64,000 nucleotides of DNA, from positions 1 through 64,000 of the forward strand of contig CAZZLK010000021.1 of the NCBI GenBank assembly GCA_964655195.1. The letters run 5' to 3'. The notes below the pieces were generated by a model. That model searched no databases and was not told the origin of the DNA. It saw nothing but the letters and a program-made list of their open reading frames with translations. A program made the translations under genes and the position numbers. The stretch is from DUMJ01 sp964655195 (GTDB taxonomy: Bacteria; DUMJ01). Positions 26,265-35,549 of the stretch are shown here, in pieces (the first letter of the stretch is position 1; every line of letters starts with the position of its first letter).

Positions 26265-27054
26265 AGTAGAGATAAGAGGGGTTGGACTGCATACTGGAAA
26301 AGAGAGTAGGATTATAATATCTCCAGCATCCGCAGATACAGGTATAGTGTTTAACTTTGCAAAGAATAGCTTCACAAAGATCAAAGTGGATAGTATGGTC
26401 ATCTCTACCAATAGAGGGACTATTTTGGCTCATAACGAGTACTCCATATATACAGTTGAGCATATCCTTTCTGCCCTTAATGGGCTAGAGATAGATAATG
26501 TGGAGATCATTGTAGATGGTGAAGAGATACCATCCTGTGATGGAAGTGCTAAGACCTTCGTAGACAAGTTAAAAGAAGCAGGGATAGAAATATTGGATAA
26601 AAAAAGGAAAGTAATTCAGCTTCCGGAACCTGTATGGATATTTAATGGAGAGAAGGGAATATTTGCACTACCCAGCGATAGACTCTCTATTTATTACACG
26701 ATAGAATTTCCTCGGATAGGAAAACAGTGGATATTCTATGAACATAATCCCTTGAGATATGAGCTGGAGATTGCACCTGCCAGGACATTTGGTTTTGAAG
26801 AGGAGATAGAGATGCTAATCACTGAGGGTTTAGCAAAGGGAGGAAACCTTCAGAATTCCGTTATAGTTGGGAAAAATGGATACTCGTCACCACTCAGATA
26901 TCCAGATGAGTTTGTAAGGCATAAACTCTTGGACCTTATGGGAGACATATATTTGTTAGGGAAACGTATTAATGCTACAATATTTGTAGTAAAAGGTGGT
27001 CATAATCTTCACGTAGAATTAGTAAAGAAGATAAAAGAGGTGATCGATGATTGA
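26239..27054 (+). CDS. lpxC: UDP-3-O-acyl-N-acetylglucosamine deacetylase LpxC
   Basis: This is the zinc deacetylase of the committed lipid A step. Metal ligands are visible: His in TVEHILSALNG, and His and Asp in RHKLLDLMGDIYLLG; the catalytic His is in GGHNLHVEL near the C-terminus, and the catalytic Glu lies in HTGKES-EEIPSCDGSA context. At 271 residues it is shorter than E. coli LpxC (305) but keeps both domains. It lies between lpxD and fabZ. Confidence 0.95.
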   Translation: MWQTTVKSKVEIRGVGLHTGKESRIIISPASADTGIVFNFAKNSFTKIKVDSMVISTNRGTILAHNEYSIYTVEHILSALNGLEIDNVEIIVDGEEIPSCDGSAKTFVDKLKEAGIEILDKKRKVIQLPEPVWIFNGEKGIFALPSDRLSIYYTIEFPRIGKQWIFYEHNPLRYELEIAPARTFGFEEEIEMLITEGLAKGGNLQNSVIVGKNGYSSPLRYPDEFVRHKLLDLMGDIYLLGKRINATIFVVKGGHNLHVELVKKIKEVIDD

Positions 27055-27538
27055 TAGAGAGATTTCAACTTTGAACATATATGAACTCTTAAATATACTA
27101 CCCCACAGATATCCATTCTTATTGGTGGATAAGATTATAGAATACGAAAAGGGGAAGAGGGTAAAGGGTGTAAAGAATGTGACCATAAATGAACCATATT
27201 TTCCTGGACATTTTCCGGAATTCCCGATTACGCCAGGTGTTATCATTATAGAAGCTATGGCACAGATAGGTGGGCTCCTTTTACTAGAAGAGGCAAAAGA
27301 AAAGGATGAGCTGGCAATATTAAGTGGGGTAGATAAAGTCAGGTTTCGTAGAATGGTAAGACCCGGAGATCAGATAGTGATAGAGGCAGAAATTCTTCAA
27401 AGAAAGATTAATTTTTGCAAATTAAAGTGTACCGCATACGTAGAGAGTAATGTGGTAGCAGAAGGTGAGTTATTAATAGCGTTATACAAGGAGGATTCTA
27501 TCCGTGACATATATACATCCAACAGCGATAATAGATGA
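27047..27538 (+). CDS. fabZ: (3R)-hydroxyacyl-ACP dehydratase FabZ
   Basis: FabZ dehydrates 3-hydroxyacyl-ACP in fatty acid synthesis and competes with LpxA for the same substrate. The hot-dog fold active site is clear: His in YFPGHFPEFPITPGV and Glu in IIEAMAQIGG. The LPHRYPFLLVDKI segment near residue 20 is also typical. Length 163 is slightly longer than usual because of a C-terminal tail that overlaps lpxA by 35 bases. Confidence 0.96.
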   Translation: MIDREISTLNIYELLNILPHRYPFLLVDKIIEYEKGKRVKGVKNVTINEPYFPGHFPEFPITPGVIIIEAMAQIGGLLLLEEAKEKDELAILSGVDKVRFRRMVRPGDQIVIEAEILQRKINFCKLKCTAYVESNVVAEGELLIALYKEDSIRDIYTSNSDNR

Positions 27539-28328
27539 GTCGGTCAAGTTAGGAATCGATGTGGAAATTGGGCCCTATGTAGTAATAAAACATGATACTG
27601 TTATAGGAAGTGGTACTAAGATCGATGCCCATTGTATTATAGGCCCATGGGTCACTATAGGGAGTAAGTGTGAGATATACGGAGGATGTTCTATAGGTGC
27701 TCCGCCTCAAGACATAAGATATAAAGGTGAAAGAAGTTTTGTAATAATTGGAGATAATAACATCCTCAGAGAGTTTGTTACTATACATAGAGCAACAGGA
27801 AAAGACAAAGCCACTATAATAGGAGATGGCAATTTCCTTATGGCATATTCCCATATAGCCCATAACTGTAAACTTGGTAACGGGATAACTATGGCTAATT
27901 CTTCTAATCTGGCAGGTTATGTAGAAGTATATGATAAGGCTGTTATAGGAGGAATAGTTGGGATACACCAATTTGTCAGGATAGGAAGGTTAGCTATGGT
28001 AGGAGCCTGCTCTAAAGTTGTTCAGGATGTCCTTCCATTTTCTCTTGTAGATGGACATCCGGCCAAGGCTTACGGTATAAATGTAGTTGGACTTAGGAGA
28101 GCAGGATACTCACCAGAGATCAGGAGTATCCTACAGAGGGCATTTAAAATTTTCTACTTTGCCCATCCCAACAGATCCAAGTCGCTTACTATGCTTTTAG
28201 AGGAGCTTGACAGTATACCTGAAGTTGAAGAGATGGTAGAATTTATCAGAAACAGTAGAAGGGGGATCGTAAAAGCAGCTAAAGAAGCTTTACAATGGGA
28301 CGTTCAGACATTCTTAGAAAATATGTAA
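27504..28328 (+). CDS. lpxA: UDP-N-acetylglucosamine acyltransferase LpxA
   Basis: LpxA catalyses the first acylation of lipid A. The sequence has IHPTAIIDESVKLGIDVEIGPYVVI, a long hexapeptide beta-helix, the active-site His in YSHIAHNCKLGN, and the characteristic C-terminal helical domain (GINVVGLRRAGYSPE). The start is GTG 27504, supported by AAGGAGG about 9 bases upstream. Length 274 is normal. Confidence 0.96.
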   Translation: MTYIHPTAIIDESVKLGIDVEIGPYVVIKHDTVIGSGTKIDAHCIIGPWVTIGSKCEIYGGCSIGAPPQDIRYKGERSFVIIGDNNILREFVTIHRATGKDKATIIGDGNFLMAYSHIAHNCKLGNGITMANSSNLAGYVEVYDKAVIGGIVGIHQFVRIGRLAMVGACSKVVQDVLPFSLVDGHPAKAYGINVVGLRRAGYSPEIRSILQRAFKIFYFAHPNRSKSLTMLLEELDSIPEVEEMVEFIRNSRRGIVKAAKEALQWDVQTFLENM

Positions 28329-29467
28329 GAATTGCTATTCTGGCAGGTGAGGTATCCGGAGATATACAGGGGTCTTATCTTGCTAATGGACTGTTGAACA
28401 ATGATTATGGAATAAAAGTAGCACTCTGTGGTATTGGGGGGGAATATATGAGAAATAGGGGAGTCAAGTTATGGGAGGAAACAGCCAGGTATGGTTCAGT
28501 TGGTTTTTGGGAACCAGTAAAATTTCTGCCTAACTGGCTTAAGATTTACAATAAAGTTAAAGAAATGCTAAAGAAAGAAGAATTAGATGGGGTAATTTTT
28601 ATTGATAATCAGGGATTTAATCTTCAGGTAGCCAAGTTTATCAAGAGAGAAAGACCTGATTTGTCTATGTTCTATTACTTTTCTCCACAGGCATGGCTTT
28701 GGGGTAGTGGAATAGCCAAACAGGTAAGAGACCTTGGAATTAAAGTTTTGGCAGTTTTTCAGAAAGAAGCAGAGGTATACAGGGAGAATAACGTAGAGGT
28801 ATATTTCGTAGGACATCCTCTTTTAGATATAGTAGAGGCAAAGGTCCCCTCAGAAAAGATAAGAGAAAGTTTAGGGATAAAGGATGACCTTCCCCTTATC
28901 GGAATATTTCCTGGAAGTAGACAACAGGAGGTCATTTCTCTATTACCAATTATTTTAGAAGGGATCGCTCCTCTAATAAATAGAGAGGCTTACTTTTATA
29001 TAGCCAGTGCATCTGATTTTACCTACAAGTGGATTGGAGAGATCTTAGAAAAAAAGAATCTATATATACCAATTATCTCCAACAATAGATATGACTATAT
29101 GAATGCCTCTAAACTCCTAATTATGGCGTCTGGAACGGCAGTCTTAGAGGCATCTCTTATAGGTATCCCGGTTATAGCTCTATATAAACTATCGTGGATT
29201 TCCTGGAATATTGCAAAAAAGATAGTTCATTACCCCTATGCTACTATGCCGAATATCTTACTTGAAAAGCCGGTTGTCATAGAGCTGCTTCAGAAGGATG
29301 CTAATCCTGTAAGGTTAAGGGAGACTGTAAGAGAGTTGCTGGGTGATAGTAAAAAGATAGAAAGCATCAAAAAAGATCTGGAAGGGGTAAGAGAAGTATT
29401 GGGAGAGAAGGGAGCGATAAAGAGAGCGGTCGAATTTATCTTTAAGGGGCTGAACTGTATTGAGTAA
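28295..29467 (+). CDS. lpxB: Lipid-A-disaccharide synthase LpxB
   Basis: This GT-B glycosyltransferase joins UDP-diacylglucosamine and lipid X. Landmarks: ILAGEVSGDIQGSYL at the start, GIGGEYM, DNQGFNLQVAKFIK, YFSPQAWLWG, VGHPLLD, and the conserved IGIFPGSRQQEV. Then comes ASGTAVLEASLIGIPVIALYKLS. Length 390 is typical. No lpxH or lpxI, which supply the acceptor lipid X, lies between lpxA and lpxB here. The 3' end overlaps the next gene by 8 bases. Confidence 0.95.
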   Translation: MGRSDILRKYVRIAILAGEVSGDIQGSYLANGLLNNDYGIKVALCGIGGEYMRNRGVKLWEETARYGSVGFWEPVKFLPNWLKIYNKVKEMLKKEELDGVIFIDNQGFNLQVAKFIKRERPDLSMFYYFSPQAWLWGSGIAKQVRDLGIKVLAVFQKEAEVYRENNVEVYFVGHPLLDIVEAKVPSEKIRESLGIKDDLPLIGIFPGSRQQEVISLLPIILEGIAPLINREAYFYIASASDFTYKWIGEILEKKNLYIPIISNNRYDYMNASKLLIMASGTAVLEASLIGIPVIALYKLSWISWNIAKKIVHYPYATMPNILLEKPVVIELLQKDANPVRLRETVRELLGDSKKIESIKKDLEGVREVLGEKGAIKRAVEFIFKGLNCIE

Positions 29468-30587
29468 GTTGATTATGCTCACCAACAGTCCTGGAGAAAT
29501 AGGAGGATGGTTTCTACCTTTAGCAAAAGCTATAAAAGAGACTTATCCTGCCATAGATATAATAGCTATTCTTTTGCCATGTCAGTATGCAAGTGGAACT
29601 GAATATAGGGTACTTTTAGAGTCTGGATTATTCTCTAGGGTGATAGATAGAAAAGAACTACTGAAATTTTTTACAACTCCGGATTTAAATGACAAAAGGA
29701 TACTTATTTTGCAGCTTGGAGGAGACCCATACTGGGGAACCCTGCTCAAGATAAGATTAAAGAGTAAGCTCTTTATATATTCTGATAGCCTAGTCCATAC
29801 AAATCGATGGGCAGATAAGATTCTTCTGAGCGATTCAAGATTCTCTAGAGGGAGAGAAAACGAAGTCGTAGTTGGTAATCTAATCCTTGAGAGTATAGAC
29901 AGAGATATCACAGTAAACGGATCTAGTATAGCATTCTTACCTGGTAGTAGGCCATATGGACTCAAGTTGATACTCCCTCTAATGCTTGAAACCGCTGAGA
30001 TATTAAGGAAGACTTCAGATAATTCGATAAAATTTATTGTTTCACCATTTATCCCTCTTGAAAGTCTGAATAGATATGTTCCAGCTAATTTCGCATTAGA
30101 GCAAGATAGGATAATTTCTGGCTCAGGAAACGTCTATATACTCGAATATGGAGGGTCTTGGGATTGGGTGAAAGATGTGAGATTGGCTATAAATATTCCT
30201 GGAACAAATACCTTACAACTGGCGCTTTTGGGTATACCTCAGATAACTATACTCCCACTTCAATGGGCTGAATATATCCCTCTAGAGGGTATAATGGAGT
30301 GGATAAGTAGGGCACCTCTTATAGGTAAGCCTATAAAAAGAAAAATAATTTATAGACTTATTCCTAAAATTAGGTTTATAGCCCTCCCCAATATAGTCTC
30401 CAAAAGGAAGATTACAGAGGAACTTATAATGGAGATTACACCGGAACTTCTAGCTCAAAAGATATTAGAACTTCTAAAAGATCAAGAACGACTAGATAAA
30501 ATGAAAGAGGAGCTAAAGAGTATAGATTTCCTAAGCGGAGCCGGAAGAAATATAGCTAAAATTATAGGTGAAGAACTCTGTGAGTAA
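29460..30587 (+). CDS. LpxB-related glycosyltransferase paralogue
   Basis: This 375-residue protein resembles LpxB at low identity: NSPGEIGGWFLPLAKAI at the start, LQLGGDPYWGTLLK, IAFLPGSRPYGLKLILPLMLE as the counterpart of FPGSRQQEV, and NIPGTNTLQLALLGIPQITILPL near the acceptor end. This fits the LpxB-related family known in cyanobacteria and Deinococcus, whose function is not settled. Tight overlap with lpxB and the next gene suggests a joint envelope role, perhaps glycosylating another lipid. It begins with TTG 29460. Confidence 0.7.
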   Translation: MSKLIMLTNSPGEIGGWFLPLAKAIKETYPAIDIIAILLPCQYASGTEYRVLLESGLFSRVIDRKELLKFFTTPDLNDKRILILQLGGDPYWGTLLKIRLKSKLFIYSDSLVHTNRWADKILLSDSRFSRGRENEVVVGNLILESIDRDITVNGSSIAFLPGSRPYGLKLILPLMLETAEILRKTSDNSIKFIVSPFIPLESLNRYVPANFALEQDRIISGSGNVYILEYGGSWDWVKDVRLAINIPGTNTLQLALLGIPQITILPLQWAEYIPLEGIMEWISRAPLIGKPIKRKIIYRLIPKIRFIALPNIVSKRKITEELIMEITPELLAQKILELLKDQERLDKMKEELKSIDFLSGAGRNIAKIIGEELCE

Positions 30588-31992
30588 TCTTGATTGGGGT
30601 CTTATCATATTTCTCATAGCTATAAGTGGGTTTATAGCGTTTGTAGGTAACTATGTTGGGAGGAGGGCAGGGAAGAGAAGAATCTCTATACTTGGTATAA
30701 GACCATATTATACCTCTATGATTATAACGGTACTTACTGGTATTATAATTACTACTGTAACTTTAATTACTCTTATTAGTGTATCTTCAAGTATGAGAAG
30801 CGCATTAGAGAATAAAGCTCAACTTCAGGAGACAATAAAACTTCTTTCGCAAAGGTTAAGTGCTACAGAGTCAGAACTTTCTATAAGGGCAAGTGAACTA
30901 AGTGCAGCCATAGAGTATCAAAAAAAGTTAGAAAAGAGCATAAAGGAGCAGAATGAAAGAGTAAAAGAGCTAGAAAAGAAGTTAAAAGAGACAGAAGAAG
31001 AAATAAAAAATAGAGAGATTATTCTAAAGAATAGAGAGATTGCGTTAGAAGAAAGTAAAGCTCAGTTGAGGGAATTAGATAGGCAGAGAGAACATCTTAT
31101 CAAAACAATCTCTGAATTAAATAAAGAAGTGGAACAGCTTAAGAGAGAGAAGAATAGTCTTTTACAGGAAAATACACAACTTAAGGACAAATTAAATAAA
31201 TTAGGAAAAGTGGTATCTTCTCTTGAAGAACAGAGAAAGATTTTGAATAATAAGTTAGAACTATACAGTTCTGAATTGGCCGAGTTAAAGAAAGAGATAA
31301 ACGATTATAAAGCTCAGGCAAAGGAACTTAAGAAAGAGATAAAACAGAAGGAATCACAGCTAAATTTATTAAGACACCAGAAAATTCTTTTTTACGGGGG
31401 AGAGATAATACTAGCAGAGACCATAAATGGACCCAAAAGTGAACAAGAAGCCAAGGACAGCTTAAAATATATGCTAGAGAGGGCTGAAGAGATAGCAAGA
31501 TATAGATATCTGCATTCGGGAGAATCTGTGCCTGATAAGGATACCCCACTAATATCTTATGATCCAAGCGAGTTAGAAAGTGTAATAAGATCTCTAAAAG
31601 AGGAACAGCGACTAATACGTATAAGAGTAAGAAACAATACGTTTGTTTATGAACCGATTTATGTAACTATAGAGTCTTTAAAGAGTAGATTGATATTTAG
31701 TAAGGATGAAACTATCGTCTTTAAATTTATCTCTGCCAAGTTGCCAAGGAATAAAATAATCGAAGAGCTCGATACTTTACTAAGTGAAGTAAGAAAAGAG
31801 GGTATAAGAAGAGGTATGATTATTGACCATCTAACCAATCCTATCAGTAACGTATCTTATGAGACGCTCTTGGGACTATCGGTTAGAATAAAAGTCAACT
31901 ATATGAAATTTGGAAGCACTTTAGTTGTGGTTAAAGCGGAAAGAGACATATACACTGGAGGTCCCTTAAGAATAAAATTTGAGCTTCGTTAG
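30580..31992 (+). CDS. DUF3084-type membrane coiled-coil protein
   Basis: There are two N-terminal membrane helices (about 4-24 and 43-66) separated by the family pattern NYVGRRAGKRRISILGIRPYYTSMIITVLTGIIIT. After them comes a long coiled coil (about 75-270) dense in Glu, Lys and Leu, and a folded C-terminal domain (about 275-470). This matches DUF3084 proteins. Function is unknown; the context with LpxB-like genes suggests envelope organisation. GTG 30580 is chosen because AGGTGA lies 8 bases upstream; GTG 30568 is also in frame. Confidence 0.78.
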   Translation: MSNLDWGLIIFLIAISGFIAFVGNYVGRRAGKRRISILGIRPYYTSMIITVLTGIIITTVTLITLISVSSSMRSALENKAQLQETIKLLSQRLSATESELSIRASELSAAIEYQKKLEKSIKEQNERVKELEKKLKETEEEIKNREIILKNREIALEESKAQLRELDRQREHLIKTISELNKEVEQLKREKNSLLQENTQLKDKLNKLGKVVSSLEEQRKILNNKLELYSSELAELKKEINDYKAQAKELKKEIKQKESQLNLLRHQKILFYGGEIILAETINGPKSEQEAKDSLKYMLERAEEIARYRYLHSGESVPDKDTPLISYDPSELESVIRSLKEEQRLIRIRVRNNTFVYEPIYVTIESLKSRLIFSKDETIVFKFISAKLPRNKIIEELDTLLSEVRKEGIRRGMIIDHLTNPISNVSYETLLGLSVRIKVNYMKFGSTLVVVKAERDIYTGGPLRIKFELR

Positions 31993-32171
31993 GTAGATAT
32001 AATTAGTCGGATAATATATCTTATGTAAAGTAAAAATAAACTCAGACTGTCTTAGATTCTAAAATCCATCCGACTTGTTATTCTTATCTCCAATATGCTA
32101 TCCTTATATAAAATGTAAATTGTGAATATTGTGAATAAGGATTAATTTTTTATATCTTAATTTTAATAAAA
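31993..32171. other. Intergenic region before the sugar transferase gene
   Basis: This 179-bp AT-rich gap follows a 31-kb run of closely packed genes. It contains AGTCGGAT (32005) and its exact inverse ATCCGACT (32068) 55 bases apart, and a tandem 9-base repeat TTGTGAATA at 32120-32137. TTGTGA at 32129 with TATATC at 32151 (16-base spacing) could be the promoter. The next gene has no ribosome site. No gene or structured RNA is recognised. Confidence 0.4.
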
Positions 32172-33413
32172 ATGAGCGCAGGGACATTTCAGAATCAAAA
32201 TATATATAGAGTCCTAAATCTGACAGGGATTTTTGCTATCATACTCATCTCTTCTTACCTGTCCTGGAGAACGGCGGAGTTTTGGAAGATAAAAGAAGGA
32301 ATCCCTATGGTTTCTCTGATACTCGCAGCCCATATCATATCCTCTCTTATAATCTCTAAGCTCATTATATTCCCTAAGATCGAACATCTGGGTATAGTCT
32401 TCTCTACAGTTAGCTTTATGCTTTTATTAGTTATTGGCATTATCGCAGTAAGTAGAATTTACTATTCACGGAGTTTCTTGTTATCTTCATATATCTTAGA
32501 TGTCATCCTCCTTATACTCTGTAATCATAGAAAAAAGAAACCTGTCTTTGCTCTTCTCCCTTTTGACAAAAGAGATGAAGACTTACTTAAAATAAGTAAC
32601 ATAGACTGGTGTATCCTCCAGTCTCCTTCTGTTGATAATGTAGATCTAGATGGTATTGTGGTGACCTCTTTGAAAGATCTAACCCCTGAATGGGCCCATT
32701 TTATTGTTACCCAAAAACTTAAAGGGACCTCAATATACCATGCATCAGAAGTATATGAATTAATACTGGGAAAATTACCTCTTAAATATTTCTACTCAGA
32801 ACTCATAGAAAGTTCGAGTCAGCCTTTTGTTACAAAATTTATAAAGAGATTGTCTGATATTATACTCGCTTCCCTTCTCTTCCCTATCGCTCTTATATTA
32901 TCAATTATAATAGCCTTACTTATAAAAATAGACTCTGAAGGACCGGTCTTCTTCACACAGGATAGAATTGGTCAAGGGGGTAAAACTTATAAGATCATAA
33001 AATTCAGGACTATGTACAAGGATGCTGAGATCGACGGACCTAGGTTTACAGAAAGGGATGATCCACGTATTACATATATAGGACGTATATTAAGAAGGCT
33101 TCATTTAGACGAGCTCCCACAGATCTGGAATATTCTGAAAGGCGAGATGAGTTTTATAGGTCCAAGACCAGAGCAGGCAAAGTTAGTAAAGGAGTTTGAA
33201 AAGGAGATTCCCTTCTATAGTTATAGACACCTAGTGAAACCAGGTATAACCGGTTGGGCACAGGTAAACCAAGGTTATGCAGCAGGAATTACAGAAACGA
33301 TAGAAAAATTGGAATATGACCTCTACTATATAAAGAATCTGTCCCCTTGGCTTGACCTCGTAATACTGCTTAAGACCGTAAAGATGATAATAACCAGATG
33401 GGGTTCAAGGTAA
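32172..33413 (+). CDS. Polyprenyl-phosphate sugar-1-phosphate transferase (WbaP/WcaJ family)
   Basis: This 413-residue enzyme starts O-antigen or exopolysaccharide synthesis by moving a sugar-phosphate from a UDP-sugar to undecaprenyl phosphate. The N-terminal half has about four membrane segments and a short Rossmann-like part. The C-terminal catalytic domain (about 222-413) has KRLSDIILASLLF, GPVFFTQDRIGQGG, KFRTMY, LDELPQIWNILKGEMSFIGPRPE and KPGITGWAQV. The donor sugar is not predictable. The start ATG has no Shine-Dalgarno sequence. Confidence 0.92.
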   Translation: MSAGTFQNQNIYRVLNLTGIFAIILISSYLSWRTAEFWKIKEGIPMVSLILAAHIISSLIISKLIIFPKIEHLGIVFSTVSFMLLLVIGIIAVSRIYYSRSFLLSSYILDVILLILCNHRKKKPVFALLPFDKRDEDLLKISNIDWCILQSPSVDNVDLDGIVVTSLKDLTPEWAHFIVTQKLKGTSIYHASEVYELILGKLPLKYFYSELIESSSQPFVTKFIKRLSDIILASLLFPIALILSIIIALLIKIDSEGPVFFTQDRIGQGGKTYKIIKFRTMYKDAEIDGPRFTERDDPRITYIGRILRRLHLDELPQIWNILKGEMSFIGPRPEQAKLVKEFEKEIPFYSYRHLVKPGITGWAQVNQGYAAGITETIEKLEYDLYYIKNLSPWLDLVILLKTVKMIITRWGSR

Positions 33414-33444
33414 CTAAGTACTAGCTTCCAGCTCCTTGAACAGG

Positions 33445-33472
33445 TTGACAACATAAAAAGATCTTTTATACG
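33445..33472 (+). promoter_or_regulatory. Possible regulated promoter with palindromic spacer
   Basis: TTGACA (33445-33450) and TATACG (33467-33472) are 16 bases apart. The spacer holds the perfect 12-base palindrome AAAAGATCTTTT (33456-33467), placed where a repressor could block polymerase. It reads toward a short open frame at 33500. Confidence 0.4.
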
Positions 33473-33499
33473 GGGGAACCTTAACTCATTATTCTTGGA

Positions 33500-33628
33500 A
33501 TGGAGGAGTGGGCTATTCATATACGCTACTTACAGATTACCGGAAGAGATCTAAGTGATTGGCGTAATCCCAGTACAGGTGGATGGTTACTGCTAGGAGA
33601 AGGAGCAAATATACTAGAAAGCTATTAA
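33500..33628 (+). CDS. Possible small protein of 42 residues, unknown
   Basis: This short ATG-to-TAA frame lies in a 372-bp gap that otherwise holds no gene. The product contains ITGRDLSDWRNPSTG, then a GGWLLLGEGANILES end, with good amino-acid variety for such a short frame. No ribosome site precedes it, but a TTGACA promoter-like element lies 28 bases upstream. It may be a real small gene, a relic of a larger one, or chance. I do not recognise the sequence. Confidence 0.3.
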   Translation: MEEWAIHIRYLQITGRDLSDWRNPSTGGWLLLGEGANILESY

Positions 33629-33725
33629 ATCTGGAACAGTATTGATAGAATAAATTAGGATTAGAAGTTTCGCTCAATTAAATTGATCCCTCACCTCTGC
33701 TGAAATATGAAAAATCAAAATTATA

Positions 33726-33734
33726 TGGTAAAAT
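33726..33734 (+). promoter_or_regulatory. Extended -10 promoter for the ABC exporter gene
   Basis: TGGTAAAAT fits the extended -10 pattern used elsewhere in this window; a second TGTAAAAT follows at 33742. Upstream, TCAATTAAATTGA at 33674-33686 is a 6-bp-arm palindrome that might be an operator. The leader would be about 45 nt and contains GGAGG before the ATG. Confidence 0.45.
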
Positions 33735-33785
33735 ATTACACTGTAAAATAGAGAAGTATTTGATGCCCTGGAGGTAGTTTGCTGT

Positions 33786-35549
33786 ATGAAATATCTGATT
33801 AAACTAGTGAAGATTGCCAGACCATACTGGAAGTATCTTATAATTGCTGGTGTTAGTAATCTAACTATAACTGGGATCAATCTGTTAGGACCATGGCTAG
33901 CAAGACAACTCATCAATATTATTACAAACCTTAATCAGTATCCAGACGCGAAGAGCTACATAATAAGACTCTCCATCATTTTAATATCTTCCTATATAGC
34001 CAGAATAATTTTTCAGTTCTTAGCCAGTTACTTGTCTCACTATGCCGCCTGGCATCTAGTAGCCCATATGAGGGGCCTGGTATACGATAAACTCCAGCAG
34101 TTATCGTTTAGATTCTTCCAAGACAAACAGACAGGACAGCTTATGTCAAGGGTGGTAAACGATACTGCTAATTTTGAAGCACTGATTGCCCATGCTGTGC
34201 CAGATTTATTTACAAATGCCCTCATTATCCTAGGAGTTATTATTATACTCTTTATAGTAAATCCAACCCTAGCCTTTTTGTCACTCCTCCCTATCCCATT
34301 TTTAGTATATACAGGAACAAGATTTGCAAAAAGAGTACTACCAAACTTTAGAGAAGCACAGAGGGCTCTTGCAGATTTAAATGCAGACCTACAGGATAAT
34401 ATATCAGGCATACGTGAGATACAACTCTTTAACCAGCAGAAGAGGGAGTTAACCAAGATACAAAACAAAGTCTATAGACATATACAGGCACTTTTAAATG
34501 CACTGAGACTTAGCGCCATCTTCCATCCTACGGTCAGTTTTCTAAGTTCGATAGGAACAGTGATCGTCTCCTCCGTCGGAGGAATTATGGCAGTGAACGG
34601 AAAGGTCTCTGCAGGAGACATAGTAGGGTTTATGCTTTACCTGAATATGTTTTATTTTCCGATAACTGCTCTCAGTCAAGTAATCGAGAATATTCAGCAG
34701 GCTCTGGCAGGTGCAGAGAGAGTATTTGAGATATTGGAGACAGAATCGGAAATCAAAGAGAGACCAGATGCGATTGAACTAAAGGATGTTAAAGGGCGAG
34801 TAACATTTGAGAATGTAAGCTTCTCTTATGATAAAAAGGTTCCAGTGTTAAAAAATATAACATTCAACATAGAACCTGGCCAGATGGTTGCCTTTGTAGG
34901 TCCTACAGGGGTTGGGAAGACAACAATAATGTATCTTCTGGTCAGGTTCTTTGATCCGGATTCCGGAAGTATAAAGATAGATGGAATATATATTAGAGAC
35001 GTTACATTAAAGTCTCTCCATGATAATATAAGTATGGTAATGCAAGATGTCTTTCTATTTAATGGGACTATCGCCGAGAATATTGCGTATGGGAAAGAAG
35101 ATGCAACTATGGATGAGATAATAAACGCTGCGAAAATAGCCTGCGCACATGACTTTATTGTAGAATTACCAGATGGATACTATACCTACATAGGCGAAAG
35201 GGGGGTCAAACTCTCTGGTGGACAGAAGCAGAGGTTAGCAATCGCTAGAGCAGTTCTGAAAAATTCCCCCATACTGATCTTAGATGAGGCGACCTCATCT
35301 GTAGATACTGAGACTGAAACTAAGATTCAGGAAGCAATTAACAACCTTGCCGGAACAAAAACAATCCTTATTATAGCCCACAGGTTATCTACAGTAAAAA
35401 GGGCAGATAAGATTATCGTATTGAAAGAAGGCGAAATTGTAGAAGAAGGAACACACGAAGAACTTATGGCTCTTAAGGGGCTGTACTACCACTTAAGCTC
35501 TGTTCAGTTTTTAGAGGAAGAAGTATATAATTCCAAATTTAATATCTAA
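33786..35549 (+). CDS. ABC exporter half-transporter (MsbA/multidrug type)
   Basis: This 587-residue protein has six membrane helices (about 1-310) followed by an ATPase domain. Walker A is GPTGVGKTT near 375, the Q-loop MQDVFLF, the signature LSGGQKQRLAIARA, Walker B ILILDEATSSVD, and the H-loop IAHRLSTVK. It would act as a homodimer. Given the lipid A genes upstream it could be the MsbA lipid flippase, but sequence alone does not separate this from drug exporters. The last residues (VYNSKFNI) read into a foreign segment and may not be ancestral. Confidence 0.9.
   Translation: MKYLIKLVKIARPYWKYLIIAGVSNLTITGINLLGPWLARQLINIITNLNQYPDAKSYIIRLSIILISSYIARIIFQFLASYLSHYAAWHLVAHMRGLVYDKLQQLSFRFFQDKQTGQLMSRVVNDTANFEALIAHAVPDLFTNALIILGVIIILFIVNPTLAFLSLLPIPFLVYTGTRFAKRVLPNFREAQRALADLNADLQDNISGIREIQLFNQQKRELTKIQNKVYRHIQALLNALRLSAIFHPTVSFLSSIGTVIVSSVGGIMAVNGKVSAGDIVGFMLYLNMFYFPITALSQVIENIQQALAGAERVFEILETESEIKERPDAIELKDVKGRVTFENVSFSYDKKVPVLKNITFNIEPGQMVAFVGPTGVGKTTIMYLLVRFFDPDSGSIKIDGIYIRDVTLKSLHDNISMVMQDVFLFNGTIAENIAYGKEDATMDEIINAAKIACAHDFIVELPDGYYTYIGERGVKLSGGQKQRLAIARAVLKNSPILILDEATSSVDTETETKIQEAINNLAGTKTILIIAHRLSTVKRADKIIVLKEGEIVEEGTHEELMALKGLYYHLSSVQFLEEEVYNSKFNI

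Noticed and set aside
32005..32075. The AGTCGGAT/ATCCGACT inverted repeat as a terminator or RNA gene
   Set aside because: The arms are only 8 bp, the loop is 55 nt, and no T run follows.
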